The notes: a model not told the origin generated them from the letters alone. Positions 39,501 to 49,744 are shown, counted from the stretch's first letter. The stretch is 64,000 nt of DNA from Burkholderia sp. BCC0506 (GCF_902833145.1 NZ_CADFEN010000007.1:124001-188000); one strand, 5' to 3'. A program made the numbers and translations.

Positions 39501-41177
39501 CGGATGACACCTAGGCGCGAGACCGCCTATGCGTACGATGTATCCGGGGCTTTGACGCAAGTCGGGGAACTGACGATCCGGCGTGATGGGTTAGGGCGCC
39601 AGATCGGCCGTGAGGCGGGAGATTTCGTCGCGCAGCAACAGTACGATGCGCTCGGCCGGATACGCCGGCAGATTGCAGGGCCTGCCGTAGCCTTCGATGC
39701 TTTGCAAGCCGATCCGGCTCGTGCGCTCGAGCAATTGACGCGGCAGGTCTATCACTACGACGCAGCCGGACAACTGGAGCGAGTCGACACCGACATAGAT
39801 ACGCTTACGTATCGGCGCGATGCACGTGGCCAGATCGTCACCGCAGAAAGTCTGCTGCAGCCGACTGAGCACTTCCGCTACGACGCGGCAATGAACATTG
39901 CCGCGCACGGGCGTCAGGCTCCCGTGGACGCTCACCATTACCACCGAGGCGGCCTGCCGGAACGGATCGGCCATGCGCGCTATCGGTATGACGCACGTGG
40001 CCGCACGATCGAGAAGACGGTCGAACAGCCCGGGTTCAGGCCAAAGACGTGGCAATACACGTGGGATGGGCTCAATCGGCTAGTAAAGGTCGTGACGCCG
40101 GAGCACGGCGTTTGGGCATATCGATACGACGCTTTCAATCGGCGAGTCGAGAAGCTCCAGCTCGGCGGCCGCGAAACCGTGAAATTTCTGTGGGACGGTA
40201 CGACGCTGGCGGAGCGATGGGTCGAGCAGAGGGACGGCACGACCGGGCAGGCGGTGACATGGCATATCGAGCCGGGCAGCTTCTCGCCGCTGGCGCAGGA
40301 GACCGACGACGGGCTGTATCCGGTTCTGACAGACCAGGTAGGTTTGCCGAAGGCGGTGTTCGACGAACATGGCAAGCCAGTATGGAAGCCCGCATACTCG
40401 CTGTGGGGGAGATTGCTTCCGGCAAAGCGTGCGGAGAATGACGCGCCCACCGTGCCGATCGACACGACGCTGCGCTTCCCCGGCCAGTGGGCGGACGACG
40501 AAACGGGGCTCAACTATAACCTGAATCGCTACTACGACCCGGATTCGGGGCAGTACCTCAGCCCTGATCCAATTGGACTGGAGGGCGGCCTGCGGACGCA
40601 AGGTTACGTCACCGATCCTTTCGTCGAGTTCGATCCTCTTGGCCTCGCTACTTGTAACACTAACGAACCTCAAATCGACAAGGGTTTGAGCGAGCGTGGT
40701 GTGCGCCCTGGACCCGGTGAACGTTCGCTGACGAAGGAGCAATACCGTGAGTTGATGCGCAATCGAAATCAGGGTGATGCGCTACAGGCCGCTTTGGATC
40801 AGAAAATTGCGTCTCAGGACTATGTTTATCGCGCGACCACTTGGAGAGCTGTCGAAAATTACCGCAAGCAAGGCAGTATCAGTGGCTATAAGGGTGCGGG
40901 AACGTACATGTCGACGGACTATGTCGGGACGAATCAAGGCGTGCTGATGGACCGCGGTCAAGTTTTCCAGCATTGGGGACCGCCGGACGTTTTGTTGAAG
41001 ATTCCGACATCGGAGCTGTCTTCCGCAACCGTTCCGAGGCCACTCGGTGGAAAGCTACCCGTCGGATGGGAACCCGAGACATCGTTCTACCCGGCAGCTG
41101 GATCCGGTGGACAGAATCAGTTCATGGGAACAACCAAATCGTGGTCTGACGACTGGATTATTCTGGTCGAAAAATGA
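36558..41177 (+). CDS. rhs: PAAR-Rhs polymorphic toxin delivered by T6SS
   Basis: 1539 residues. Membrane segments at about 48-103 and 146-193. The PAAR domain is split by the second segment (GDPHPACIGDR at 130-140; CGEIVTGSSNVYFEGKKVAR from 204; metal residues in KCDHHSG and HETHCSG). From about 340, the Rhs shell of YD repeats ends at the conserved RYYDPDSGQYLSPDPIGLEG and DPLGLA. The C-terminal toxin is residues 1365-1539 (40650-41177) and matches no family I recognise. The motifs YVYRATTWRAVENY, GAGTYMSTDY and EPETSFYPAAGSGGQNQF hint weakly at an ADP-ribosyltransferase- or NADase-like fold. GC falls along the gene. Stop overlaps the immunity gene. Confidence 0.92.
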   Translation: MSDTPNYNEPSGNAQERLDQIAKLEDGEAAKAAEQPFYEHLNYGMLGADAGLTAIEGTAAGLSAAGTALAGGATGGAALGAGAVAAGTVMLPLAIAVGGAWALDKVGVTGWLSKEFTQVGDALGLTIGRGDPHPACIGDRIAHSSGFMGILAGIAVGVAIGVAVAATVATGGLAGALIVGACMAGGLTLGGALASASQSMGSNCGEIVTGSSNVYFEGKKVARVTDLVKCDHHSGAPQALVDGSKTVFVNGLPLVRIGHETHCSGKVNSGRNSIWIDKTTGNYGPKNPELSATQEFLAGLLGGIVGGGVGKVGGKGLRGLREKFRPEPTRSAEQRGIKDENRPKCKDPVDPVSGEMLEIRTDLAIPGILPLEFKRRYRTRSDDHGLLGHRWSDNWSQRLTFDGGRFVRFHDGAGLVIGFDAPDMALNGINLREPRYRLFGSRLEPRIFDRDTRQLRIFAPLVDGRSSRLERIEDLDGNAIVLSYDTAGRLSGMVHSDGYRLEIAYPGRDRQLQRIVLHDADGGSRTLVDYDYQHGMLTHVASFQFGQFYYAYDEYGWMTQWRDTDQTDVRYRYDTAGRVVETGTRQGYHTGRFIYEAGCTRVIDVDGEWTYAYNDEGLVTAETDPLGHCTYSEWELGRLMARIDPLGRRTDYRYDERGQLTSVVESSGRTVDFDYDDEQRLTGARLPNGGTIKLEYDHLYRLIARTEPDGNKTTYRYGPRGELLRVVQGDRETRLDYDDRLRLTDIELPTGARFRRKIDALGRLLEETSPDGNVTRYDYADGPANPRGLLSAVTRPDGSVSRARYNSESLPVEWIDPLGRTIQRTYGPFDLLTASIDAAGHATRFEYDHATRLTKVINALGETYTYRYDAAGRLAAEIDWGGRATEYERDAVGRLLTKTLPDGGQWRYTYDASDRLIEIDAGDVKLAYCYDASGRLASAEVQGEYAHVTRFAYDRNGRLIGEDQHGELLRHVYDADGQRRLRMTPRRETAYAYDVSGALTQVGELTIRRDGLGRQIGREAGDFVAQQQYDALGRIRRQIAGPAVAFDALQADPARALEQLTRQVYHYDAAGQLERVDTDIDTLTYRRDARGQIVTAESLLQPTEHFRYDAAMNIAAHGRQAPVDAHHYHRGGLPERIGHARYRYDARGRTIEKTVEQPGFRPKTWQYTWDGLNRLVKVVTPEHGVWAYRYDAFNRRVEKLQLGGRETVKFLWDGTTLAERWVEQRDGTTGQAVTWHIEPGSFSPLAQETDDGLYPVLTDQVGLPKAVFDEHGKPVWKPAYSLWGRLLPAKRAENDAPTVPIDTTLRFPGQWADDETGLNYNLNRYYDPDSGQYLSPDPIGLEGGLRTQGYVTDPFVEFDPLGLATCNTNEPQIDKGLSERGVRPGPGERSLTKEQYRELMRNRNQGDALQAALDQKIASQDYVYRATTWRAVENYRKQGSISGYKGAGTYMSTDYVGTNQGVLMDRGQVFQHWGPPDVLLKIPTSELSSATVPRPLGGKLPVGWEPETSFYPAAGSGGQNQFMGTTKSWSDDWIILVEK

Positions 41178-41629
41178 GTGTGAATACCATGGATCAAGAT
41201 ATTCAGAGGATGCTTCGTCGCTATCGCGATCGAGACATTGATTTGCAGCAACTGCGCGTGTGGTTAGGCAACGAAAGCGCTCGTGTCGAGGCGCAAATTC
41301 CAAGAGGTCAATTGCTGAAGTTGAAACGAGGAAGCGAAGCGCAGAGCAATGGGGTGATCGCGCAGTTGCTTCCGGCATGCACGTACTGTCTCCGGGTCGG
41401 CTTGCCAAAACAGTTCGTATCACGCTTGGAATATCAGCAATATTCGCAACGTCGTGACGCTGCCGTTGTCAGTGGGGTCCTCGCGGAAATTGCTCCTCCT
41501 CCTTTCGACTCCGAAGGGAGTGGGTCGGCAGGATCTGCAATGTACTATCGCTGCACTCGGTGTCATTCGATTTGGGTATTTGTGGAGCCGGAGAGGGCGG
41601 AAAACGGTTTATGGAATAGAGTTATTTAG
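41174..41629 (+). CDS. Probable zinc-ribbon immunity protein for the Rhs toxin
   Basis: 151 residues; the ATG overlaps the rhs stop (ATGA), the usual toxin-immunity arrangement. Two Cys pairs, C69/C72 (CTYC) and C127/C130 (CTRC), separated by a basic helical region, suggest a zinc ribbon. A broken copy of its last third lies at 42971-43120, and homology there continues past this gene's TAG, so the stop might shorten the protein. Immunity function is inferred from position only. Confidence 0.72.
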   Translation: MSVNTMDQDIQRMLRRYRDRDIDLQQLRVWLGNESARVEAQIPRGQLLKLKRGSEAQSNGVIAQLLPACTYCLRVGLPKQFVSRLEYQQYSQRRDAAVVSGVLAEIAPPPFDSEGSGSAGSAMYYRCTRCHSIWVFVEPERAENGLWNRVI

Positions 41630-41728
41630 AATTGGATCGATGAGTGATGGTGCTCTTAAACAACGGCTCATGTCAATATGAGAAATCGCGCTGAACTGCG
41701 GGCTCATATTATTGGGGGCGAGCCATAA

Positions 41729-42112
41729 ATAAGAAGCCGCCTAGGTTTTTCTAGAAGGCGAGCATCCATCGGGGATTTCGAAAAATATGGTATTGGTCAA
41801 CGCGGCGGCACATCATTTGTAATGACAAAAGCGGAGGCTGATCAATTGATCAAATCGGCAAATGGAGATGCTGGGGCAATGGAAAAGGCATTGGGGCTAT
41901 CTCCAGATTTCCTTTCCTCTGATTAATTGTATCGAATCGACATGCCTAACCCGAGGGAGTTAAATCTCCGCATGCCGTCCGGAAACGAGGCCGGTGCCAA
42001 CGAGTTTTGGATTCCCGGCGGCAAACTGTCGACCGGCAACTTGGATGCAGTGATAGATGCGGGCAACATATCTTCGTTGCAATATATAGTAAATCCAGTT
42101 GATATAAATTAA
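41729..42112 (+). pseudogene. Displaced Rhs/CDI-type toxin C-terminus, broken by one stop
   Basis: A single frame from 41729 to 42112 is interrupted only by TAA at 41924-41926 (probably a former CAA). Before it: FEKYGIGQRGGTSFVMTKAE; after it: YRIDMPNPRELNLRMPSGNE and FWIPGGKLSTGNLDAVIDAG. This tail recurs, in my recollection, at the end of polymorphic toxins. No Rhs core is attached. It is AT-richer than the flanks and is followed by a small gene that looks like its immunity partner. Confidence 0.72.
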
Positions 42113-42121
42113 GGTTTGGGC

Positions 42122-42385
42122 ATGAAATTCAAGGATATTTTTTCTTCGAAGGAAGATAGGTATTCGGTAGGGGGTGAGCTGGACTCGGGCAGGTACTACT
42201 TGTCGATTCCTGTCAGCAATGGCATGGTGGATTACGAGGAGTATTATGAAATAACCGAGTCTCAGGCGAAGGAATTTTCCGAAAACAAGGTGCTGGCCAA
42301 TGATTTTGCGAATAAGTGCAGAAATCGTCTTGCGGACGATAGTCTGATTATCAAGCTTGGGGCAAACCGCGGGACGCCATCTTAA
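42122..42385 (+). CDS. Orphan immunity protein for the broken toxin
   Basis: 87 residues: KFKDIFSSKEDRYSVGGELD, YYLSIPVSNGMVDYEEYYEI, and a C-terminal SLIIKLGANRGTPS. It starts 9 bp after the toxin remnant's final stop. The frame is intact although its toxin is dead, as expected if it still protects against siblings carrying the active toxin. Assignment is by position and by recollection of this pair in other Rhs loci. Confidence 0.68.
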   Translation: MKFKDIFSSKEDRYSVGGELDSGRYYLSIPVSNGMVDYEEYYEITESQAKEFSENKVLANDFANKCRNRLADDSLIIKLGANRGTPS

Positions 42386-42890
42386 TAGGGCCGAATTCGA
42401 TATCGTAAGTGACTCGCAAGTTCATCGAATCGATCGGCGGCATTGTCGAAATCGGCGAATACCGATAGCGCTGAGCGGTTCGGCACGAAGTGTTTCACCA
42501 TCGTCTCGACTGTCGAACTGGCCGGAGCGCGCACCAAAAAGAATCGCTCCGTGCCAGTCGGTGCCGTTTTCGCGTGAGGCCGGCGGCAACCACCATCACC
42601 CCGCCCGAAATTCGGCCGCTTCGGATCGTACGTCCACCCCGGCATCGACCAGATAGAGCATCGCGACTGCATCATCGTGCGCCGCGCGGCCGACTTCCCG
42701 ATACGGCGCATGCGTAGTGCGCCATGTCGCGCTCGATCCCGAGCCCGGGTTCAAGCCCAGGTCGCTTCAGTACGGCCGCCTGCCGGCTGACGATCTCGAG
42801 CGGCTCGCGCGTGCGCCGCCGATCGCCTTCCTGCCAGATCCAGTGCGTATCGATCGCGGGGGCCGTGCCGGGCGCCGCCGCGGCCGCTTG
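42386..42890 (-). pseudogene. Frameshifted coding remnant on the minus strand
   Basis: Pieces of protein-like sequence lie in different frames. The end reads SVFADFDNAADRFDELASHL (stop at 42382-42384). Upstream is an ankyrin-like piece, AAHDDAVAMLYLVDAGVDV. Further up is DTHWIWQEGDRRRTREPLEI. No single frame joins them. Likely one or two decayed immunity or accessory genes. Confidence 0.4.
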
Positions 42891-42947
42891 CTTGTAAAGG
42901 TCGTGACGCAGGAGTGCGGTATTTGGCTCTATCACTACGATGGAAGC
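42891..42947 (+). pseudogene. rhs: Scrap of rhs core sequence
   Basis: Translates to LVKVVTQECGIWLYHYDGS, then stops. It matches LVKVVTPEHGVWAYRYDAF of the intact Rhs (about 40080-40136), with roughly three quarters of the bases identical by eye. It lies 23 bp before a copy of the immunity gene's 3' part, so an older rhs-toxin-immunity unit has been deleted between these points. Confidence 0.72.
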
Positions 42948-42970
42948 TGAACCCCAATTAGGAGATACCG

Positions 42971-43120
42971 ATGTCGTCTGAAAAGGCGACGGGTTCCGCA
43001 ATGTACTATTCCTGTGCTCGGTGCCGTTCAATTTGAGTATTCGTTGAGCCAGAGAGGATGGAGGACGGCTCATGGAATAGAGTTATTTGGAAATTTATTG
43101 GCGAACGATGGTGCTCGCGA
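42971..43120 (+). pseudogene. Broken second copy of the zinc-ribbon immunity gene
   Basis: From ATG 42971 the frame reads MSSEKATGSAMYYSCARCRS, then TGA at 43034-43036 where the intact gene has TGG (Trp134), then VFVEPERMEDGSWNRVI and beyond. Bases 42996-43085 match 41540-41629 closely. The N-terminal two thirds are missing. A GGAGA sequence precedes the ATG. Confidence 0.8.
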
Positions 43121-43124
43121 GTGA

Positions 43125-43217
43125 TGCATCACTTTGATCAACGATGCGTGTTTTGTTCCGGGCCGCAAGGCGCGGATCGAGATTGAGCCGGGGAGGCTGA
43201 TCATCACGCAGCTGTAA
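43125..43217 (+). pseudogene. SymE-like toxin C-terminal remnant
   Basis: The frame ends GRKARIEIEPGRLIITQL before TAA at 43215-43217, the characteristic tail of SymE-family proteins, which often sit beside Rhs genes. A TGA at 43122-43124 and the absence of the N-terminal part show it is a fragment. Confidence 0.6.
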
Positions 43218-43313
43218 GCGCAACGCCGCAGGATGCGGCCGCGCTGCGCGACGTCGCGCAGCGCGCCGGACAGGGTGGAGCAGCCGCAAGCGGCAGCCGC
43301 CCGAAACCCCGCA

Positions 43314-43937
43314 TCACCAAGCGATATCGCAAGACGAGCGCGACGTCCCCGCACCACCGGTAGCCGTGCACTTCGTCCCCGATTCGTTGTCGTAGAACGT
43401 CCGCGTCTCTGGCTGCGGTACCGACGGATCGAACGGATTCGGTGCTCCGTGCGGACCGCGCGGAGCATCGTACGGCCGCTGGGGTGCATACGCATTGCCA
43501 CTTCCAACTGACCGAGAGCCGTTCGCGCGCAGGTATTCGTTCCTGTTCTGCTCGCGCTGCTCATGCCCGGGCACTACGCGACCCAAGCTATCGCTCCCGC
43601 CCGCGCCAAGCGCGACGCGGTTCGGGGCCAAGGCAAAATCGGGTTCGGGTTTAAAAGGAGGCGGCGATGCCACCAGCGCATCGCTTGTCACCCGCAACGG
43701 CCGCGTATCCGGCGTATCGAACGGACTACGTTCGGCAGGCGCGGCGAACTGTCCGCGTGGGCGGCTCATCCTCACCGCGCGCCCGTCATCCCGAGCAGCC
43801 GCACGCCGCTCCGAGCGAAATACATTGGCACCGGCCGACCGATCGGTCAGCGCATCGCGTCCTGAAGCATGGGAAGCAGAAACAGAAAGCGCGCAAGCGA
43901 TCGCGGCGGCGGAAGAGAGGCGGACTGGGCAATTCAT
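43314..43937 (-). CDS. Hypothetical exported protein
   Basis: 207 residues from MNCPVRLSSAAAIACALSVS (signal peptide ending SHAS). The middle is low-complexity, rich in Pro, Arg and Ala; the C-terminus FYDNESGTKCTATGG...SSCDIAW has two Cys. An upstream GTG (43985) would add 16 residues before the signal. No family recognised. It marks the right edge of the Rhs graveyard, and the reading frame is intact. Confidence 0.55.
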   Translation of the reverse strand: MNCPVRLSSAAAIACALSVSASHASGRDALTDRSAGANVFRSERRAAARDDGRAVRMSRPRGQFAAPAERSPFDTPDTRPLRVTSDALVASPPPFKPEPDFALAPNRVALGAGGSDSLGRVVPGHEQREQNRNEYLRANGSRSVGSGNAYAPQRPYDAPRGPHGAPNPFDPSVPQPETRTFYDNESGTKCTATGGAGTSRSSCDIAW

Positions 43938-44751
43938 GGGCGATTCGAAGCAGGTGATGTGCATTGAACAAAAACGGCAGATCACTGGCTGGCGGCTGAG
44001 CGACGAGGGGGCGTCGAAGCGGCCCTGAAGCGACTGCGCGGCGCGGCGGGCGCGACTTGCAGGGAGGCTGGCTGGATTGCAGAAGGCGAGTTCGAATTAT
44101 TTCATGAATATCTCAAAAAGCTTTCAAAATGTTTAGTTTCATAGGTAAACGGAAAGATTTGCCGCCTTCTCAGACGCCCCGTCCTGGTGCGCGCCCACAC
44201 AATGATCAGTCGATTGATTTCCGCCGACCGATTCCCCAGCGGCCCAAAAAGCGCCCCTCGGGGAACCATCCTTCGCCGAAAGCCACGCCCAGCAAGGGAC
44301 TCCCCCTCAATCTCCCTGCCAAATAGCAACCCGATTGCACCCAAAGCAAACGTTCCCGCCCTACCTAGGTTGCGCCCCCATCGCCACCCACCCGCCTCAA
44401 AAACCTACGTGTTTTCCCTCAATCGACAGGCATTTTTGACAGACGATTGAAAAACGCCCATATAATTTCGGCTGCCTTGCCAATGGCTGTCGGACCATCC
44501 CTCCGAACGAGCGATTTGGCAAGCGGGGCAGGCGAAACGCTTGCGCAATGCAAGACGCATCACGATGTCTTTCCGAACCAGACGTCCCCTTCGGGGACTG
44601 CAAGAGCCGGGCCCCGCTACGCAACATTCCGCTGGAGTTCCGTCTTCTATGTGTCTCGGGCGTGTCCCATGTCCTCGCCCCGGGTGCTGTTCGATTGCGC
44701 AAGTCATGCCGCCTTTGCCCGTATGACTAAACAACATCGAGGAGCTCCCAG
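43938..44751. promoter_or_regulatory. 814-bp gap with the liv operon promoter and long leader
   Basis: No convincing gene. TTGACA (44436-44441) and TATAAT (44461-44466) are both perfect hexamers but 19 bases apart. Transcription from there gives a leader of about 280 bases before the binding-protein ATG, including a perfect hairpin GTCCCC-TTC-GGGGAC at 44584-44598. GAGGAG near 44740 is the ribosome-binding site. Confidence 0.6.
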
Positions 44752-45870
44752 ATGACGCTGTCCCGTCTTACGTCCATTTCCGTCGCCGCCGTGCTGTTCG
44801 CCGCCGGCGCCGCCGCCGCGCAAGCGGAAACCGTGAAGATCGCCATCGCTGGTCCGATGAGCGGCTCGGTCGCCCAATACGGCGACATGGTGAAGGCCGG
44901 CGCGCTGACCGCGATCGAACAGATCAACGCGGCAGGCGGTGCGGGCGGCAACAAGTTCGAAGTGGTGATGATGGACGACGCGTGCGAACCGAAGCAGGCC
45001 GTCGCCGTCGCCAACAAGATCGTCAGCCAGAAGATCAAGTATGTGATCGGTCACGTGTGCTCGGGTTCGACGATTCCCGCGTCGGACATCTACGAGAACG
45101 AAGGCATCGTGATGGTCACGCCGTCGGCCACCGCGCCGCAGCTGACCGAAGGCAAGAAGCGCCACTTCATCTTCCGCACGATCGGCCGCGACGACCAGCA
45201 AGGCCCGGCCGCCGCGCACTACATCATCAACAGCGTGAAGCCGAAGAAGGTCGCGGTCCTGCACGACAAGCAGTCGTACGGCCAGGGCATCGCGTCGTCG
45301 GTGAAGAAGGACCTCGAAGCGGCGAAGATCCCGGTCGTGCTGTTCGAAGGCATCAACGCCGGCGATTCGGACTACTCGGCGATCATCACGAAGCTGAAGT
45401 CGCAAGGCGTCGATTTCGTCTACTTCGGCGGCTACCACCCGGAAATGGGCCTGCTGATGCGCCAGGCGCGCGAGCAGGGCGTGAAGGCGACGTTCATGGG
45501 CCCTGAAGGCGTGGGCAACAAGGACGTGACGGCGATCGCCGGCCCGGCTTCGGAAGGCATGCTCGTGACGCTGCCGGCCGACTTCTCGGCCGACCCGGCC
45601 AACGCTGCGCTCGTGAAGGCGTTCGCGGACAAGAAGCGCGACCCGAACGGCCCGTTCCAGATGCCGTCGTACGCGGCGGTGAAGATCATCGCCGACTCGA
45701 TCGCGGGCGCGAAGACGACCGACCCGACGAAGGTCGCCGCGTACATGCACAAGACGACGTTCGACACGCCGATCGGCAAGGTCGCGTATGACGCACAGGG
45801 CGACCTGAAGGCGTTCAAGTTCGTCGTCTACACGTGGCACAAGGACGCGACGAAGACCGCCGCCAAGTAA
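44752..45870 (+). CDS. livK: Branched-chain amino-acid ABC transporter binding protein
   Basis: 372 residues; signal peptide ends AAAQAE. Leu/Ile/Val-binding fold: VKIAIAGPMSGSVAQYGDM, DDACEPKQAVAVANKIV, VIGHVCSGSTIPASDIY, SYGQGIASSVKKDLE, YFGGYHPEMGLLMRQAR. It captures branched-chain amino acids in the periplasm for LivHMGF. Long leader upstream and a hairpin just downstream. Confidence 0.92.
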   Translation: MTLSRLTSISVAAVLFAAGAAAAQAETVKIAIAGPMSGSVAQYGDMVKAGALTAIEQINAAGGAGGNKFEVVMMDDACEPKQAVAVANKIVSQKIKYVIGHVCSGSTIPASDIYENEGIVMVTPSATAPQLTEGKKRHFIFRTIGRDDQQGPAAAHYIINSVKPKKVAVLHDKQSYGQGIASSVKKDLEAAKIPVVLFEGINAGDSDYSAIITKLKSQGVDFVYFGGYHPEMGLLMRQAREQGVKATFMGPEGVGNKDVTAIAGPASEGMLVTLPADFSADPANAALVKAFADKKRDPNGPFQMPSYAAVKIIADSIAGAKTTDPTKVAAYMHKTTFDTPIGKVAYDAQGDLKAFKFVVYTWHKDATKTAAK

Positions 45871-45893
45871 GACGGAGTACCCGCCCGCGCACC

Positions 45894-45920
45894 CGCCCTG
45901 TCCGAGACCCGGACGGGGCG
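45894..45920 (+). other. Hairpin between livK and livH
   Basis: CGCCCTGTCCG (45894-45904), loop AGACC, CGGACGGGGCG (45910-45920): 11 pairs with one T-G wobble, no U-run. It lies in the 184-bp gap after the binding-protein gene. Such hairpins commonly protect the upstream mRNA so binding protein exceeds permease. Confidence 0.55.
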
Positions 45921-46054
45921 CGTGCGCATTTGGCCGCGCATTCCCCGTGCGCGGCCAACGAGGGCGGCCCGAGACGACACCGTGCGTTGCGCGCGGCCGA
46001 CCGCCGTGATCCGGCGACGGCATGCGACCCAATGCCAACGGGAGCTTCCCGCAC

Positions 46055-46981
<927 letters not shown>

Positions 46982-46992
46982 GGGAGACGCAG

Positions 46993-48264
46993 ATGAGTCA
47001 AGTCATTTCCGTTCGCCGCCCGGCCGCCGACGCATCGATCGGCCAGGCGCTGAAGAATGCCGTGGCCGCCGCGATCCTGACGGCGATCCTCACGATTCCG
47101 GTGCTCGGGCTGCAACTGAAGCTCGACGGCTATCAGGTGGTGCTGACGCCGCACTGGCGGCCGGTGTGGATCGCGGTTGCGGCCGTGTTCCTGTTCCAGT
47201 TGTTCAAGCCGTGGCTCGTGCGCGCGAAATCGGCGGTGAAGCTGCCGGCGATGCCCGCGATGGGCGCGCGGCAGCAGCACGCGATCATCTGGGTGCTGCT
47301 CGCCGTCGGCCTCGTGTGGCCGTTCTTCGGCTCGCGCGGCGCCGTGGACGTCGCGACGCTCGCGCTGATCTACGTGATCCTCGGCCTCGGGCTGAACATC
47401 GTGGTCGGTTTCGCGGGGCTGCTGGATCTCGGCTATGTCGGGTTCTACGCGGTCGGCGGCTATACGTATGCGATGCTGAACCAGTATTTCGGGCTGTCGT
47501 TCTGGGAATGCCTGCCGATCGCGGCGGTGGCCGCGGCAACGTTCGGCTTCCTGCTCGGCTTCCCGGTGCTGCGCCTGCGCGGCGACTATCTCGCGATCGT
47601 CACGCTCGGCTTCGGGGAAATCATCCGCCTGCTCGCGAACAACCTGACGAGCCTCACCGGCGGCCCGGACGGCATATCGAGCATTCCGAAGCCGACGGTG
47701 TTCGGCTTCGAGATGGCGCGCTCGGCGAGCGTCGAAGGCGCGAAGACGTTCCATGAACTGATCGGGCTGGAATACAGCGGCGAACACATGGTGATCTTCC
47801 TGTACCTGATCGCATTGGTGCTGGTGGGCTTCACGCTGTTCGTGACGAGCCGCCTGATCCGCATGCCGATGGGCCGCGCGTGGGAAGCGCTGCGCGACGA
47901 CGAGATCGCGTGCCGTTCGCTCGGTCTGAACCCGACGCGCATCAAGCTGTCGGCGTTCACGCTCGGCGCGGCGTTCGCGGGGATCGGCGGCGCGTTCTTC
48001 GCGGCGCGTCAGGGCCTCGTGAATCCCGAATCGTTCACCTTCATCGAATCGGCGCTGATCCTCGCGATCGTCGTGCTCGGCGGGATGGGCTCGCAGCTCG
48101 GCGTGATCCTCGCGGCGATCCTGCTGACCGTGCTGCCGGAAGTCGCGCGCGGGTTCGCCGAGTACCGGATGCTGATCTTCGGTCTGGTGATGGTGTTGAT
48201 GATGATGTGGCGTCCGCAGGGCCTGTTGCCCGCGAGCCGTCCCCACGTGGAGCTGCCGCAATGA
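46993..48264 (+). CDS. livM: Branched-chain amino-acid ABC permease LivM
   Basis: 423 residues. The N-terminal ~120 residues carry two extra hydrophobic segments, as in the long LivM forms. The core has [38 protein letters not shown] and [20 protein letters not shown]. Stop overlaps livG (ATGA). Confidence 0.92.
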   Translation: MSQVISVRRPAADASIGQALKNAVAAAILTAILTIPVLGLQLKLDGYQVVLTPHWRPVWIAVAAVFLFQLFKPWLVRAKSAVKLPAMPAMGARQQHAIIWVLLAVGLVWPFFGSRGAVDVATLALIYVILGLGLNIVVGFAGLLDLGYVGFYAVGGYTYAMLNQYFGLSFWECLPIAAVAAATFGFLLGFPVLRLRGDYLAIVTLGFGEIIRLLANNLTSLTGGPDGISSIPKPTVFGFEMARSASVEGAKTFHELIGLEYSGEHMVIFLYLIALVLVGFTLFVTSRLIRMPMGRAWEALRDDEIACRSLGLNPTRIKLSAFTLGAAFAGIGGAFFAARQGLVNPESFTFIESALILAIVVLGGMGSQLGVILAAILLTVLPEVARGFAEYRMLIFGLVMVLMMMWRPQGLLPASRPHVELPQ

Positions 48265-49033
48265 GCGCGAATGCAGAACTGTTGAAGGTCGCCGGGCTGC
48301 AGATGCGCTTCGGCGGGTTGCTCGCGGTGGACGGCATCGATTTCGACGTGCGCCGCGACGAGGTGTTCGCGATCATCGGGCCGAACGGCGCGGGCAAGAC
48401 CACGGTGTTCAACTGCGTCGGCGGCTTCTACAAGCCGACCGGCGGCGACGTGGTGCTCGACGGCCATGCGATCGCCGGGCTGCCGAGCCACAAGATCGCG
48501 TTGAAGGGCCTGGTGCGGACGTTCCAGAACATCCGGCTGTTCAAGTCGCTGACGGTGGTCGAGAACCTGCTCGTCGCGCAGCACCGCAAGGTGAAGGCCG
48601 GGCTGCTGCACGGCCTGTTCGCGACGCCCGCGTATCGTCATGCGGAGAAGGAAGCGCTCGAACGCGCGGCCGTGTGGCTCGACCGGATGGGGCTGACGTC
48701 GGTCGCCAACCGGCCGGCCGGCACGCTGTCGTACGGGCACCAGCGGCGCCTCGAGATCGCGCGCTGCATGATCACCGAGCCGCGCCTCTTGATGCTCGAC
48801 GAGCCGGCGGCCGGCCTCAACCCGCAGGAAAAGATCGAGCTGCAGCACCTGATCGACAAGCTGCGCCGCGAGTTCGGCGTATCGGTGCTGCTGATCGAAC
48901 ACGACATGAGCCTCGTGATGGGCGTGTCGGACCGCATCCTCGTGATGGAGCACGGCCGGCCGATCGTGATCGGCACGCCGGAAGCGGTCCGCAACGACCC
49001 GCGCGTGATCAAGGCGTATCTGGGGGAAGAGTG

Positions 49034-49034
<1 letters not shown>
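48261..49034 (+). CDS. livG: Branched-chain amino-acid ABC ATPase LivG
   Basis: 257 residues: Walker [30 protein letters not shown], signature [15 protein letters not shown], Walker [14 protein letters not shown]. It starts on the livM stop and ends on the livF start (TGATG), so all three are translationally coupled. Confidence 0.93.
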
Positions 49035-49735
<701 letters not shown>

Positions 49736-49744
49736 CGAGAGAAA

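Noticed and set aside
44129-44326. A 65-codon frame before the liv operon
   Set aside because: Pro/Lys-rich with no ribosome-binding site or resemblance; lies in the promoter region.
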